From the NCBI GenBank assembly GCA_016296435.1, contig JAEDJI010000036.1:1-7932 (forward strand): 7,932 bases of DNA, given 5' to 3'. Below are positions 1-6,044 of this stretch, one piece after another. The position numbers and the translations under genes were made by a program. Positions within the stretch are counted from its first letter, which is position 1, and each line of letters opens with the position of its first letter. The notes below the pieces were generated by a model. The model saw only the letters and a program-made list of their open reading frames with translations. It had not been told where the DNA came from and did not search any database. Source of the DNA: Bacilli bacterium (GTDB taxonomy: Bacteria; Bacillota_I; Bacilli_A; RF39; UBA660).

Positions 1-30
1 AAAAAAATAATTCAAAATGAATTATTTTTT
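1..30 (-). terminator. Intrinsic terminator of cwlJ, probably bidirectional
   Basis: A perfect 12-bp inverted repeat (2-13 with 19-30) encloses a 5-base loop. It has a run of A on the left, read as T on the minus strand, and a run of T on the right, so it could stop transcription from either side. Its first bases are part of the cwlJ stop codon at 29-31. The stem is almost all A-T, so efficiency is uncertain. The window edge cuts the tail. Confidence 0.7.
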
Positions 31-457
31 AATGAATTTGCCTACAAACACCAGACTGAGGAATATAAAAACAATGATTCTTATACCTTCCAGAATTTCT
101 TTGTTCGTACCAAAGCGCTAAACAATCCTCATCCTTTTTCGGAGAATAAAACCATAAAGCATTAGTCGCAGGATGATAATACTCTCCCCTTAAAATACGA
201 TTAGCAAGACTAAGTTCTTTGGCAGTGGGATTACCAACAAACAAAGAAGAATTTACTCCTACAAAACCACCAGGGCTTTGGTATACAACATCAGTAATAG
301 TTCTTATATTTTTAAAAGTTAAACAATCAGCAAGAGCACGGTTCACAATAACATTACCAACCATTAACATACCCAAATCACCTTCCCCAAGAGCCTCTGC
401 TCTCATAAGCCTAGCAAGAAGATTCTTCTCCTTAGTAGAATATTTAATTATACTCAA
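29..457 (-). CDS. cwlJ: CwlJ-type spore cortex-lytic hydrolase
   Basis: This is a predicted cell wall hydrolase of the SleB/CwlJ family (Hydrolase_2), which breaks down cortex peptidoglycan during germination. From memory it matches Bacillus CwlJ along its whole length: LLARLMRAEALGEG at residues 13-26, with Glu21 as the presumed catalytic acid; MLMVGNVIVNR at 30-40; LWFYSP at 101-106; and a C-terminal block ending HCFYIP at 128-133. Like CwlJ it has no signal peptide. I chose the TTG start at 457 because AGGTGAT (470-464) lies 6 bases upstream, and it gives 142 residues, the length of the B. subtilis protein. An in-frame ATG at 514 would add 19 residues unlike the family and has no Shine-Dalgarno. 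GerQ, which CwlJ needs in Bacillus, is not in this window. The gene is monocistronic here and diverges from tRNA-Trp. Confidence 0.9.
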   Translation of the reverse strand: MSIIKYSTKEKNLLARLMRAEALGEGDLGMLMVGNVIVNRALADCLTFKNIRTITDVVYQSPGGFVGVNSSLFVGNPTAKELSLANRILRGEYYHPATNALWFYSPKKDEDCLALWYEQRNSGRYKNHCFYIPQSGVCRQIH

Positions 458-463
458 ATACAC

Positions 464-483
464 ATCACCTATAAAAATATATG
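464..483 (-). promoter_or_regulatory. Candidate -10 box and RBS of cwlJ
   Basis: CATATATT (483-476) resembles the sigma-E -10 consensus CATACAAT at 6 of 8 positions, and cwlJ is a mother-cell sigma-E gene in Bacillus. It ends 18 bases before the TTG start. The Shine-Dalgarno AGGTGAT is at 470-464. No good -35 is seen; the nearest is an imperfect CTATT-containing stretch about 13 bases upstream. AT-richness makes a chance match likely. Confidence 0.35.
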
Positions 484-521
484 TAATTTTACAAAAAATA
501 GTTTTATTATTCATATTTATA

Positions 522-530
522 TGATATAAT
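522..530 (+). promoter_or_regulatory. Extended -10 promoter of tRNA-Trp
   Basis: TGATATAAT, an extended -10 (TGn then TATAAT at 525-530), ends 11 bases before the mature tRNA 5' end. The -35 region 17 bases upstream is poor (TTTTAT), as expected for an extended -10 promoter. It lies inside the divergent region upstream of cwlJ. Confidence 0.7.
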
Positions 531-541
531 CAATTTGACAT

Positions 542-615
542 AGGGGTATAGTTCAATGGTAGAATAACGGTCTCCAAAACCGCTGATGTGGGTTCAACTC
601 CTGCTACCCCTGCCA
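542..615 (+). tRNA. tRNA-Trp (CCA)
   Basis: Complete cloverleaf. The acceptor stem pairs AGGGGTA (542-548) with TACCCCT (605-611), followed by discriminator G and an encoded CCA. The anticodon loop CTCCAAA carries CCA at 574-576, which reads UGG only. The T stem contains two wobble pairs. With TGA used as a stop at 4419-4421, this supports the standard genetic code. It is the only plus-strand gene in the window. Confidence 0.98.
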
Positions 616-652
616 TTTAGAATGACTCGAGCCAATGTGTTCGTTAATATAT

Positions 653-682
653 AACTTGATACGAAATGTATCAAGTTTTTTT
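653..682 (+). terminator. Terminator of tRNA-Trp
   Basis: A perfect 10-bp stem (653-662 with 668-677) and a 5-base loop GAAAT are followed by a T tract to 682. The 37 bases between the tRNA and this hairpin form an unremarkable 3' trailer. Confidence 0.93.
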
Positions 683-685
683 CAT

Positions 686-705
686 AAAAAAAAGACCGAA
701 GTCTC
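686..705 (-). terminator. Terminator of tRNA-Cys with TTCG tetraloop
   Basis: On the minus strand, AGAC (704-701) and GTCT (696-693) pair around a TTCG tetraloop, followed directly by a T tract (692-686). A G-U pair may extend the stem to five. The stem is short, but UUCG loops are unusually stable. Confidence 0.75.
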
Positions 706-719
706 ATAATAACTTAATA

Positions 720-793
720 TGGAGGAGCTAACCGGATTTGAACCGGTGCTCAAGGTTTTGCAGACCCATGCCTTACCACTTGGCTATAGCTCC
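720..793 (-). tRNA. tRNA-Cys (GCA)
   Basis: The acceptor stem pairs GGAGCTA with TAGCTCC. The discriminator is U, an identity element for cysteine, and CCA is encoded. The anticodon loop CTGCAAA has GCA at 761-759. The first anticodon-stem pair is a T-T mismatch and the next is a wobble; the other arms are regular. It is transcribed toward tRNA-Trp, tail to tail. Confidence 0.97.
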
Positions 794-809
794 ATCAAGT
801 TGTAAATTA

Positions 810-838
810 ATTATATCATTATAATTATATAATTACAA
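810..838 (-). promoter_or_regulatory. Sigma-A promoter of tRNA-Cys
   Basis: The -35 TTGTAA (838-833), a 17-base spacer and -10 TATAAT (815-810) are present, with TGA just before the -10 as an extended motif. The -10 ends 16 bases before the tRNA 5' end. The rest of 839-929 is AT-rich and shows no gene. Confidence 0.85.
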
Positions 839-929
839 CATTTTTTTATACAAGATAATGTAAAAATATTAAAAATTTTTATTTATAAATGAAATAATAC
901 TACAACACTAGTATAATTATAAATATAAT

Positions 930-956
930 AAAAAAAGACTAGATATTAATCTAATC
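930..956 (-). terminator. Terminator of ppdK, overlapping the stop codon
   Basis: An 8-bp stem (956-949 with 944-937, one G-U pair) is followed by seven T (936-930). The 4-base loop (948-945) contains the ppdK stop codon TAA (948-946), so the last codons form the 5' arm of the hairpin. Confidence 0.88.
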
Positions 957-3561
957 TTTCACGAATCACAGATTTAGCGGCTGCAAGACGCGCTATTGCA
1001 ACACGATAAGGACTGCATGATACATAATCAAGTCCTAATTCATTGCAGAAATAAACTGATGACGGATCACCACCATGTTCACCACATATACCTATTTCTA
1101 TATTAGGATTAACACTCTTAGCCTTAGAGATTGCTATCTTCATAAGAGAACCAACCCCATTAGTGTCAAGTTTTATAAATGGATCATTTAAGAAAATCTT
1201 CTTTTCATAATAATCATTTAAAAATTTAGATGCATCATCACGAGACATACCATAAGTCATTTGAGTTAAATCATTTGTACCAAATGAGAAAAACTCTGCT
1301 TCTTTTGCAATCTCATCAGCCATCATAGTAGCCCTTGGTACTTCAATCATTGTTCCAATCACATAATTAACAGAAATATCACTATTACTTATAATAGAAT
1401 CTGCAGTCTCTTTAATAATACTTTTTATATATTCTAATTCACTTACATCTCCAACTAGAGGAACCATTATTTCAGGTTTTACAACAATGCCATTTTTACT
1501 GCATTCAATTGCTGCACTAATAATTGCTTTAGTTTGCATAACTACTATCTCTGGATAAGTAATCGAAAGTCTACAACCACGATGCCCCATCATTGGATTA
1601 AATTCTTTTAAATTACTAATTTTCTTTTTCAAATCTAAAGCACTTATTCCAAGAGAATCAGCCAATGTAGAAATATCAGAATCTTTACTAGGTAAAAACT
1701 CATGTAAAGGAGGATCAAGAAGTCTAATAATAACCGGATAACCGTTCATTACATTAAATAATTCTATAAAATCATTCTTTTGATATGGAAGAATTTCTTT
1801 AAGGGACTCTTCTCTTTGCTCTTTAGTATCAGAAACAATCATCTTTCTAAAATTAAATATTCTACTTTCATCAAAAAACATATGCTCAGTTCTGCAAAGT
1901 CCGATACCCTCTGCACCAAAATCTCTAGCAACTTTAGCATCTCTAAAATTATCAGCATTTGCTCTTACACTAAGTTTTCTAACATTATCAGCCCAAGACA
2001 TAAATGTTTCAAAGTCTCCACTTATTGATGGAGCAACAGTATCAATTTTTCCTAGATATACAATACCGGTTGAGCCATCTAAACTAATATAATCTCCCAT
2101 ACAAAGAACTGTACCATCTTCACATATAAGAGTCTTATTAACACTATCAATACTTAAACTACCACATCCGCAAACACAACAAGCACCCATTCCACGAGCA
2201 ACAACTGCAGCATGAGAAGTCATTCCTCCACGAATTGTAAGTATACCATTACAAATTGACATTCCCTCAATATCCTCGGGGCTTGTCTCAAGTTTTACTA
2301 AAATATAATCATCATCTTTATTAACTATATCATTAACATCAAAAATAATTTTCCCATAAGCTGCTCCCGGCGAGGCTGCAAGTCCCTTTGCTATTACTTT
2401 TCCATTTTTTAGTGAGTCTTTATCAAACATGTCATGAAGTAAACTATCAAGTAACTTTTCATCCACTCTCATAAGAGCCTGTTCTTTAGTAATTAAACCT
2501 TCATTAACCATATCAACTGCAATCTTAATTGCAGCTTTGCCAGTTCTCTTACCATTTCTAGTTTGTAACATATAAAGTTTACCATCTTCAATAGTAAATT
2601 CCATATCTTGCATATCCTTATAATGTTTTTCTAAAATATCACATATCCTGCAAAACTCATTATAACAATTAGGCATTACATCTTTTAATGTATCAATACT
2701 AAGAGGAGTCCTAATACCTGCGACTACATCCTCACCTTGAGCATTAATTAAATACTCACCAAACAAAACATTATCACCAGTCGCAGGATTCCTAGTAAAA
2801 GCAACCCCAGTACCAGAATTATTATTTAAATTACCATAAACCATTTCTTGAACATTAACTGCAGTACCCCAAGAATCAGGTATCTCATTCATCTTTCTAT
2901 AAAAAATGGCCCTATCATTATTCCAAGATCTAAACACTGCCTTAATAGCCTCAAGAAGTTGAATCTTAGGATCACTAGGAAAATCCACTCCAGCAAGTTT
3001 TTTATATTCACTTTTATAAATATCGACTACTTCCACAAGATCAGTTAAAGATAAATCACTATCTTTTAAAATACCTTTATCTTCCTTTATCTTATCAAAA
3101 AGTCTTTCAAAACTAGACTTAGGAAATCCCATAACAACATCTGCAAACATTTGAATAAAACGACGATAACTATCATATACAAATCTTCCATTAGAACTCT
3201 TTTCACTAAAAGACTTTACAACTTCATCATTAAGACCTAAATTAAGAATAGTATCCATCATTCCAGGCATACTTACTCTTGCCCCACTTCTTACGCTAAC
3301 TAAAAGAGGATTATTTAAATCGCCAAATTTCTTGCCAGTATATTCCTCAAGCTTTCTTATTTCATCAAATATTTCCTTCTCAATTGAAGAATTAATACTG
3401 CAATTATCCTCATAATATTTTAAACATGCATCACAAGAAACTGTAAATCCCATAGGAACAGGAAGTCCTAAGCCAACCATTTCTGCAAGATTAGCACCTT
3501 TACCACCTAGAATATTCTTCATATCCTTGTTACCTTCTTTAAAACTATATACGTATTTCAC
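946..3561 (-). CDS. ppdK: Pyruvate, phosphate dikinase
   Basis: This enzyme interconverts ATP, pyruvate and phosphate with AMP, phosphoenolpyruvate and diphosphate; in fermenters it can serve in glycolysis or PEP synthesis. At 871 residues it is full length. The N-terminal ATP-binding domain has GGKGANLAEM (19-28) and the MPGMMDT block (98-104). The central phosphohistidine domain has GGMTSHAAVVARG (445-457), with His450 as the phosphorylated histidine and Thr448 as the residue regulated by PDRP in related enzymes. The C-terminal TIM barrel has CRTEH with Arg557, Arg613, Glu740, FGTNDLTQ with Asn763 and Asp764, and CGEHGGDP with catalytic Cys826. The start is GTG, with AGGAGGG (3573-3567) 5 bases upstream. 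The gene stands alone between two terminators, and no PDRP regulator gene is in view. Identification is secure. Confidence 0.98.
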   Translation of the reverse strand: MKYVYSFKEGNKDMKNILGGKGANLAEMVGLGLPVPMGFTVSCDACLKYYEDNCSINSSIEKEIFDEIRKLEEYTGKKFGDLNNPLLVSVRSGARVSMPGMMDTILNLGLNDEVVKSFSEKSSNGRFVYDSYRRFIQMFADVVMGFPKSSFERLFDKIKEDKGILKDSDLSLTDLVEVVDIYKSEYKKLAGVDFPSDPKIQLLEAIKAVFRSWNNDRAIFYRKMNEIPDSWGTAVNVQEMVYGNLNNNSGTGVAFTRNPATGDNVLFGEYLINAQGEDVVAGIRTPLSIDTLKDVMPNCYNEFCRICDILEKHYKDMQDMEFTIEDGKLYMLQTRNGKRTGKAAIKIAVDMVNEGLITKEQALMRVDEKLLDSLLHDMFDKDSLKNGKVIAKGLAASPGAAYGKIIFDVNDIVNKDDDYILVKLETSPEDIEGMSICNGILTIRGGMTSHAAVVARGMGACCVCGCGSLSIDSVNKTLICEDGTVLCMGDYISLDGSTGIVYLGKIDTVAPSISGDFETFMSWADNVRKLSVRANADNFRDAKVARDFGAEGIGLCRTEHMFFDESRIFNFRKMIVSDTKEQREESLKEILPYQKNDFIELFNVMNGYPVIIRLLDPPLHEFLPSKDSDISTLADSLGISALDLKKKISNLKEFNPMMGHRGCRLSITYPEIVVMQTKAIISAAIECSKNGIVVKPEIMVPLVGDVSELEYIKSIIKETADSIISNSDISVNYVIGTMIEVPRATMMADEIAKEAEFFSFGTNDLTQMTYGMSRDDASKFLNDYYEKKIFLNDPFIKLDTNGVGSLMKIAISKAKSVNPNIEIGICGEHGGDPSSVYFCNELGLDYVSCSPYRVAIARLAAAKSVIRERLD

Positions 3562-3566
3562 ATTAT

Positions 3567-3588
3567 CCCTCCTAGAATAATTTTATCA
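3567..3588 (-). promoter_or_regulatory. Strong RBS and candidate -10 of ppdK
   Basis: The Shine-Dalgarno AGGAGGG (3573-3567) is 5 bases from the GTG start. TGATAAAAT (3588-3580) looks like an extended -10 and ends 18 bases before the start. The -35 region is only a T-rich tract, so the promoter is tentative; the RBS is secure. Confidence 0.5.
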
Positions 3589-3615
3589 AAAAAATAAATC
3601 AAATAAAAGAAAAAC

Positions 3616-3642
3616 AAAAAAATAAAAGTCAAAAGACTTCTA
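3616..3642 (-). terminator. Terminator of the liaF/liaG-like operon
   Basis: An 8-bp stem (3642-3635 with 3630-3623, one G-U pair) and a TTTT loop are followed by a T tract. The stop codon TAG (3642-3640) forms the base of the 5' arm, so terminator and stop overlap. Confidence 0.85.
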
Positions 3643-4422
3643 TTTAGTACTAATATTTATATTTCCTATTCCACCATCTATCTCTATAACATTTCTACCA
3701 ATTCCAAAAACACTATCTTTAATAACATCAGTACCATTAACATTAACAGAACCAACTCCTAAAGATAAATCAATATAAACATCAGAAATATTATTTAAAA
3801 GATTAAGGTTAAAATTACCAATACCACAATCAATATCACTAGTGCCATTAATAAAAGCATTAATATTAGCATCACCAGCCCCTATATCATAATCTAAATT
3901 ATTAATAATACCATTCTTAATATTAAACTCACCTATTCCGCCATCAATCAAAGTATTATTATAAACAACTAAATCTCTAATAACTACATTACCTACTCCA
4001 ATATCAAATGAAAGATTTTTAGTAACAAGTTTTTCAATATTAATACTACCAGTACCAGCATCTATTGTAACATCATCAAAAACATAAGACGAAGGAATAG
4101 TTATAACAACAACATCAGGATCATTAAGATTAAAATGGTCTTTTTCTTTAATAGTAATCTTACTATTATCATCCTTAACACTTATATATTTACTATCAGT
4201 ATAAATATTAAAACTATCACCATTTTTAATTTCTAATCTACTAACCTTAAGAGATACATCTAAATAGTTTGAATCCAAAGAAACATTTCTAGAATCAATA
4301 TTAGGTACAAAAGTATTACCAACTGAAAAAACAATCTCAATTAAAAGAGAAAATATACTAAATATTAAAAGAAAAGCAACTCCAATACCAAAATACTTAA
4401 TTATTTTTTGAGCACTATTCAT
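3640..4422 (-). CDS. LiaG-like membrane-anchored DUF4097 beta-solenoid protein
   Basis: The 260-residue protein has a short cytoplasmic N-terminus, one membrane segment (about 12-36) and a long domain probably outside the membrane. From residue 118 on, a unit of about 20 residues repeats about eight times, each with a G-x-G turn, usually after Asp: AGTGS at 122, IGVGN at 141, GGIGE at 161, IGAGD at 180, CGIGN at 199, LGVGS at 221, FGIGR at 239 and GGIGN at 250. This is the pattern of DUF4097 putative adhesin proteins, which include LiaG of B. subtilis. The function of that family is not well defined. Its ATG overlaps the stop codon of the LiaF-like gene by four bases (ATGA), implying translational coupling. 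The pairing supports a role in envelope-stress sensing, which is inference. Confidence 0.75.
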   Translation of the reverse strand: MNSAQKIIKYFGIGVAFLLIFSIFSLLIEIVFSVGNTFVPNIDSRNVSLDSNYLDVSLKVSRLEIKNGDSFNIYTDSKYISVKDDNSKITIKEKDHFNLNDPDVVVITIPSSYVFDDVTIDAGTGSINIEKLVTKNLSFDIGVGNVVIRDLVVYNNTLIDGGIGEFNIKNGIINNLDYDIGAGDANINAFINGTSDIDCGIGNFNLNLLNNISDVYIDLSLGVGSVNVNGTDVIKDSVFGIGRNVIEIDGGIGNINISTK

Positions 4423-5096
4423 TTAATCTCTACTCCTCCAAATAAACAAGTAGCATTAATATAAATAGTCTTATTATTTGAATCGAATTCTCCTTTTTTC
4501 TTTTCAACTCCTCCAAAAACAGAAGTAGAAACAACTTTAACATTAACATCACTCGGCAAAATAAGAGTAATACCTCCAAAAACACTAAGAGTATTTATAA
4601 CAACATCATTTTTTATATTGCTCTTAGAAAGATTGCACTTAATTCCACCAAAAATGGCACTCATATCACAACCATCAAAATCTTCATCAGAAAAATCTAA
4701 ATCTTGTCCTGAAAAAGTTGCACAATACTCTTTATTAGAACCTTTTTTATTATGTTTTGCAACTTTCTTTCTTACTTTATCAGATAATTTGACTTTAAAT
4801 ATAACTGAAACTCCAATAATAACAAGAATAGCAGGTACAATAAGCTTAAATAAAATATCAAAATCAATAATTTTTTGACATCCAAGTAATAAACAAACTC
4901 CCACTAATAGGCCAATAATACTTCCGGTTTTATCATCATCACTAAATAAATCAATAAAACATGGAACAATTATAAAAAGTGTCCACCATCCAGCAAAAAA
5001 TAAATCAATATCGATCAAACCAGTTGCATTAAGTCCTAAAATAAGTCCTAAAACAATTAAAACAATCCCCCATAAAGTATTTGAAATACTCTTCAT
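4419..5096 (-). CDS. LiaF-like envelope-stress membrane protein
   Basis: The protein has 225 residues. Four hydrophobic segments lie at about 8-28, 34-51, 58-74 and 80-100, followed by a basic linker and a C-terminal domain with four FGG turns at 149, 173, 194 and 219. This is the layout of LiaF-type proteins: an N-terminal multi-pass region and a C-terminal LiaF_C beta domain. In Bacillus, LiaF holds the LiaS-LiaR two-component system inactive until the envelope is disturbed. I chose the ATG at 5096, with AGAGGTGA 4 bases upstream; an upstream in-frame start at 5129 would lie within the promoter. The gene ends in TGA inside an ATGA overlap with the DUF4097 gene. No LiaS or LiaR is in the window, so the partner is unknown. 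Family assignment is good; function is inference. Confidence 0.75.
   Translation of the reverse strand: MKSISNTLWGIVLIVLGLILGLNATGLIDIDLFFAGWWTLFIIVPCFIDLFSDDDKTGSIIGLLVGVCLLLGCQKIIDFDILFKLIVPAILVIIGVSVIFKVKLSDKVRKKVAKHNKKGSNKEYCATFSGQDLDFSDEDFDGCDMSAIFGGIKCNLSKSNIKNDVVINTLSVFGGITLILPSDVNVKVVSTSVFGGVEKKKGEFDSNNKTIYINATCLFGGVEIK
4433..4439 (-). promoter_or_regulatory. RBS of the DUF4097 gene inside liaF-like codons
   Basis: GGAGGAG lies 10 bases before the ATG at 4422. It consists of the two glycine codons, plus the next base, of the final FGG motif of the LiaF-like protein, so a structural motif and a ribosome binding site share the same bases. Confidence 0.65.
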
Positions 5097-5114
5097 ACTA
5101 TCACCTCTAAAACA

Positions 5115-5142
5115 ATTATACACAATCAAAAGTAAATGTCAA
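5115..5142 (-). promoter_or_regulatory. Consensus sigma-A promoter of the liaF-like operon
   Basis: Perfect -35 TTGACA (5142-5137) and perfect -10 TATAAT (5120-5115) are separated by 16 bases. The -10 ends 18 bases before the ATG, so the transcript should start at about the first base of the Shine-Dalgarno. I see no clear inverted repeat for an operator. Confidence 0.92.
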
Positions 5143-5154
5143 CTTTCCATGTTT

Positions 5155-5183
5155 AAAAAAATAAAAAGAGTTATAACAACTCT
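5155..5183 (-). terminator. Terminator after tRNA-Arg(CCU)
   Basis: A perfect 6-bp stem (5183-5178 with 5172-5167), a 5-base loop and a T-rich tail follow the tRNA by 11 bases. It ends the unit that begins with the HD gene promoter. Confidence 0.85.
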
Positions 5184-5194
5184 ATATTTATAAA

Positions 5195-5271
5195 TGGCGT
5201 CCCCGATTGGATTTGAACCAACGACCTATTGCTTAGGAGGCAATTGCTCTATCCAGCTGAGCTACGAGGAC
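5195..5271 (-). tRNA. tRNA-Arg (CCU)
   Basis: The acceptor stem pairs GTCCTCG with CGGGGAC (one wobble), with discriminator G and encoded CCA. The anticodon loop CTCCTAA has CCT at 5237-5235, reading AGG. The mature 5' end is only 10 bases downstream of the HD gene stop codon, with no consensus promoter between, so it is probably cut from the HD gene transcript. Confidence 0.97.
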
Positions 5272-5281
5272 AAAAAAGAAT

Positions 5282-5764
5282 TTATCTAAAGATGTAAAAA
5301 CTTACTGCTAAGCATAAAAATGAATACTTAAAAAAATAATATTTACAAGAAAGCACTTCATATATTGCAGAAACATCATCAATAATGTCAACAATAACAC
5401 TTTCTAAATACTTAGGAGCCTTTCCACCAATAGGAAACATATGAGAACATATAATATTCTTTTCCATATCATTCAAACTAAATAAATTGCTAGCATTAGC
5501 AATTGCTCTTTCATAATGATGAGTAAGCTTATATAACTTACTATTAGAATCAAACTCTTCATTAAAAAAATAATCATGAAGAAGACTTGCCCTGCTAGCA
5601 CTAATATAATCAAGACCAAGTCTTTTACAAACTTTATAAGTTTTATAAGAAACTCTAATAGAATGATCAATCCTACTACCGTGATGATGAATTTCACCAC
5701 TAAGTTTCTTAAAAGATTCATTATCTAAAATATCACTAACTATGTCCAAATACTCTTTATTCAT
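5282..5764 (-). CDS. HD-domain hydrolase, predicted phosphohydrolase
   Basis: The 160-residue protein has an HD-superfamily metal site: HHHG at 26-29, DHS at 33-35 (His34), the HD pair in LLHDYFF (His63, Asp64), His82-His83, His108 in SHMFP, and IIDD (127-130) after the PKYLES block. This composition matches a common family of small Bacillota HD proteins whose substrate is not established; HD enzymes act on nucleotides or other phosphate esters. Residues about 142-159 are aromatic and hydrophobic and may anchor the C-terminus in the membrane. The ATG at 5764 has a weak Shine-Dalgarno (GGTGGG, 7 bases away). A sigma-A promoter lies directly upstream, and tRNA-Arg(CCU) follows after 10 bases and probably shares the transcript. 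Confidence 0.8.
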   Translation of the reverse strand: MNKEYLDIVSDILDNESFKKLSGEIHHHGSRIDHSIRVSYKTYKVCKRLGLDYISASRASLLHDYFFNEEFDSNSKLYKLTHHYERAIANASNLFSLNDMEKNIICSHMFPIGGKAPKYLESVIVDIIDDVSAIYEVLSCKYYFFKYSFLCLAVSFYIFR

Positions 5765-5783
5765 AAATCAACCCACCAAAAGT

Positions 5784-5812
5784 ATTATATCACATAATAA
5801 AAAACCCTACAA
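5784..5812 (-). promoter_or_regulatory. Sigma-A promoter of the HD gene, -35 inside a terminator
   Basis: The -35 TTGTAG (5812-5807), a 17-base spacer and -10 TATAAT (5789-5784) are present, with TGA before the -10 as an extended motif. The -10 ends 19 bases before the ATG. The -35 box is formed by the loop and first stem bases of the terminator of the preceding tRNA pair. Confidence 0.75.
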
Positions 5813-5817
5813 GGGTT
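5799..5817 (-). terminator. Terminator of the tRNA-Arg(UCU)/tRNA-Pro unit
   Basis: AACCC (5817-5813) pairs with GGGTT (5807-5803) around TTGTA, with one more T-A pair possible, followed by a T tract to 5799. It lies 11 bases after the tRNA-Pro CCA end and is the first terminator downstream of gerM. Confidence 0.85.
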
Positions 5818-5828
5818 ATTAAACATAA

Positions 5829-5905
5829 TGGTCGGAGAGACAGGATTTGAACCTGCAACCCCTTGGTCCCAAACCAAGTGCTCTACCAAGTTGAGCCACT
5901 CTCCG
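5829..5905 (-). tRNA. tRNA-Pro (UGG)
   Basis: The acceptor stem pairs CGGAGAG with CTCTCCG, with discriminator A and encoded CCA. The anticodon loop TTTGGGA has TGG at 5871-5869, which can read all CCN codons if U34 is unmodified or suitably modified. Only four bases separate it from tRNA-Arg(UCU), so both come from one precursor. Confidence 0.97.
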
Positions 5906-5909
5906 ATAA

Positions 5910-5986
5910 TGGCGTCCTGGAAGGGATTCGAACCCCTGACCGCCGGCTTAGAAGGCCGATGCTCTATCCAGCTGAGCTACCAGGAC
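5910..5986 (-). tRNA. tRNA-Arg (UCU)
   Basis: The acceptor stem pairs GTCCTGG with CCAGGAC, with discriminator G and encoded CCA. The anticodon loop CTTCTAA has TCT at 5952-5950, reading AGA and AGG. It is the first gene of the tRNA pair. A 6-bp palindrome (5995-6009, GCATTT around ATG) lies in its leader without a T tract and may be a processing structure. Confidence 0.97.
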
Positions 5987-6015
5987 ATCCATCTGCATTT
6001 CATAAATGCTATTTA

Positions 6016-6044
6016 ATTATACAACAAATATTAATAAATATCAA
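6016..6044 (-). promoter_or_regulatory. Sigma-A promoter of the tRNA-Arg/tRNA-Pro unit
   Basis: The -35 TTGATA (6044-6039), a 17-base spacer and -10 TATAAT (6021-6016) are present. The -35 and part of the spacer lie inside the last codons of gerM (stop at 6033-6031). No terminator separates gerM from the tRNAs. Confidence 0.88.

Noticed and set aside
219..524. Open frame of 101 codons on the plus strand
   Set aside because: It lies antisense to cwlJ and shows no protein family features; cwlJ is clear on the other strand.
540..620. Possibility that UGA encodes tryptophan, as in Mollicutes
   Set aside because: Only a CCA-anticodon tRNA-Trp is seen, and the liaF-like gene ends at TGA exactly where its family and the overlapping next start predict.
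1780..3048. Two plus-strand open frames (1780-2028 and 2848-3048)
   Set aside because: Both are antisense to well-conserved parts of ppdK and have no recognisable domain.
3558..3563. ATG at 3563-3561 followed at once by TGA, just before the ppdK GTG
   Set aside because: A start-stop pair could stall ribosomes, but it is out of frame with ppdK and is most simply a chance overlap; the GTG fits the family N-terminus.
4618..4878. Open frame of 86 codons on the plus strand
   Set aside because: It mirrors the liaF-like gene and has no supporting ribosome site or family match.
5473..5721. Second minus-strand frame inside the HD gene
   Set aside because: Its hydrophobic translation comes from reading the AT-rich HD gene in another frame; the HD frame carries all the metal-site motifs.
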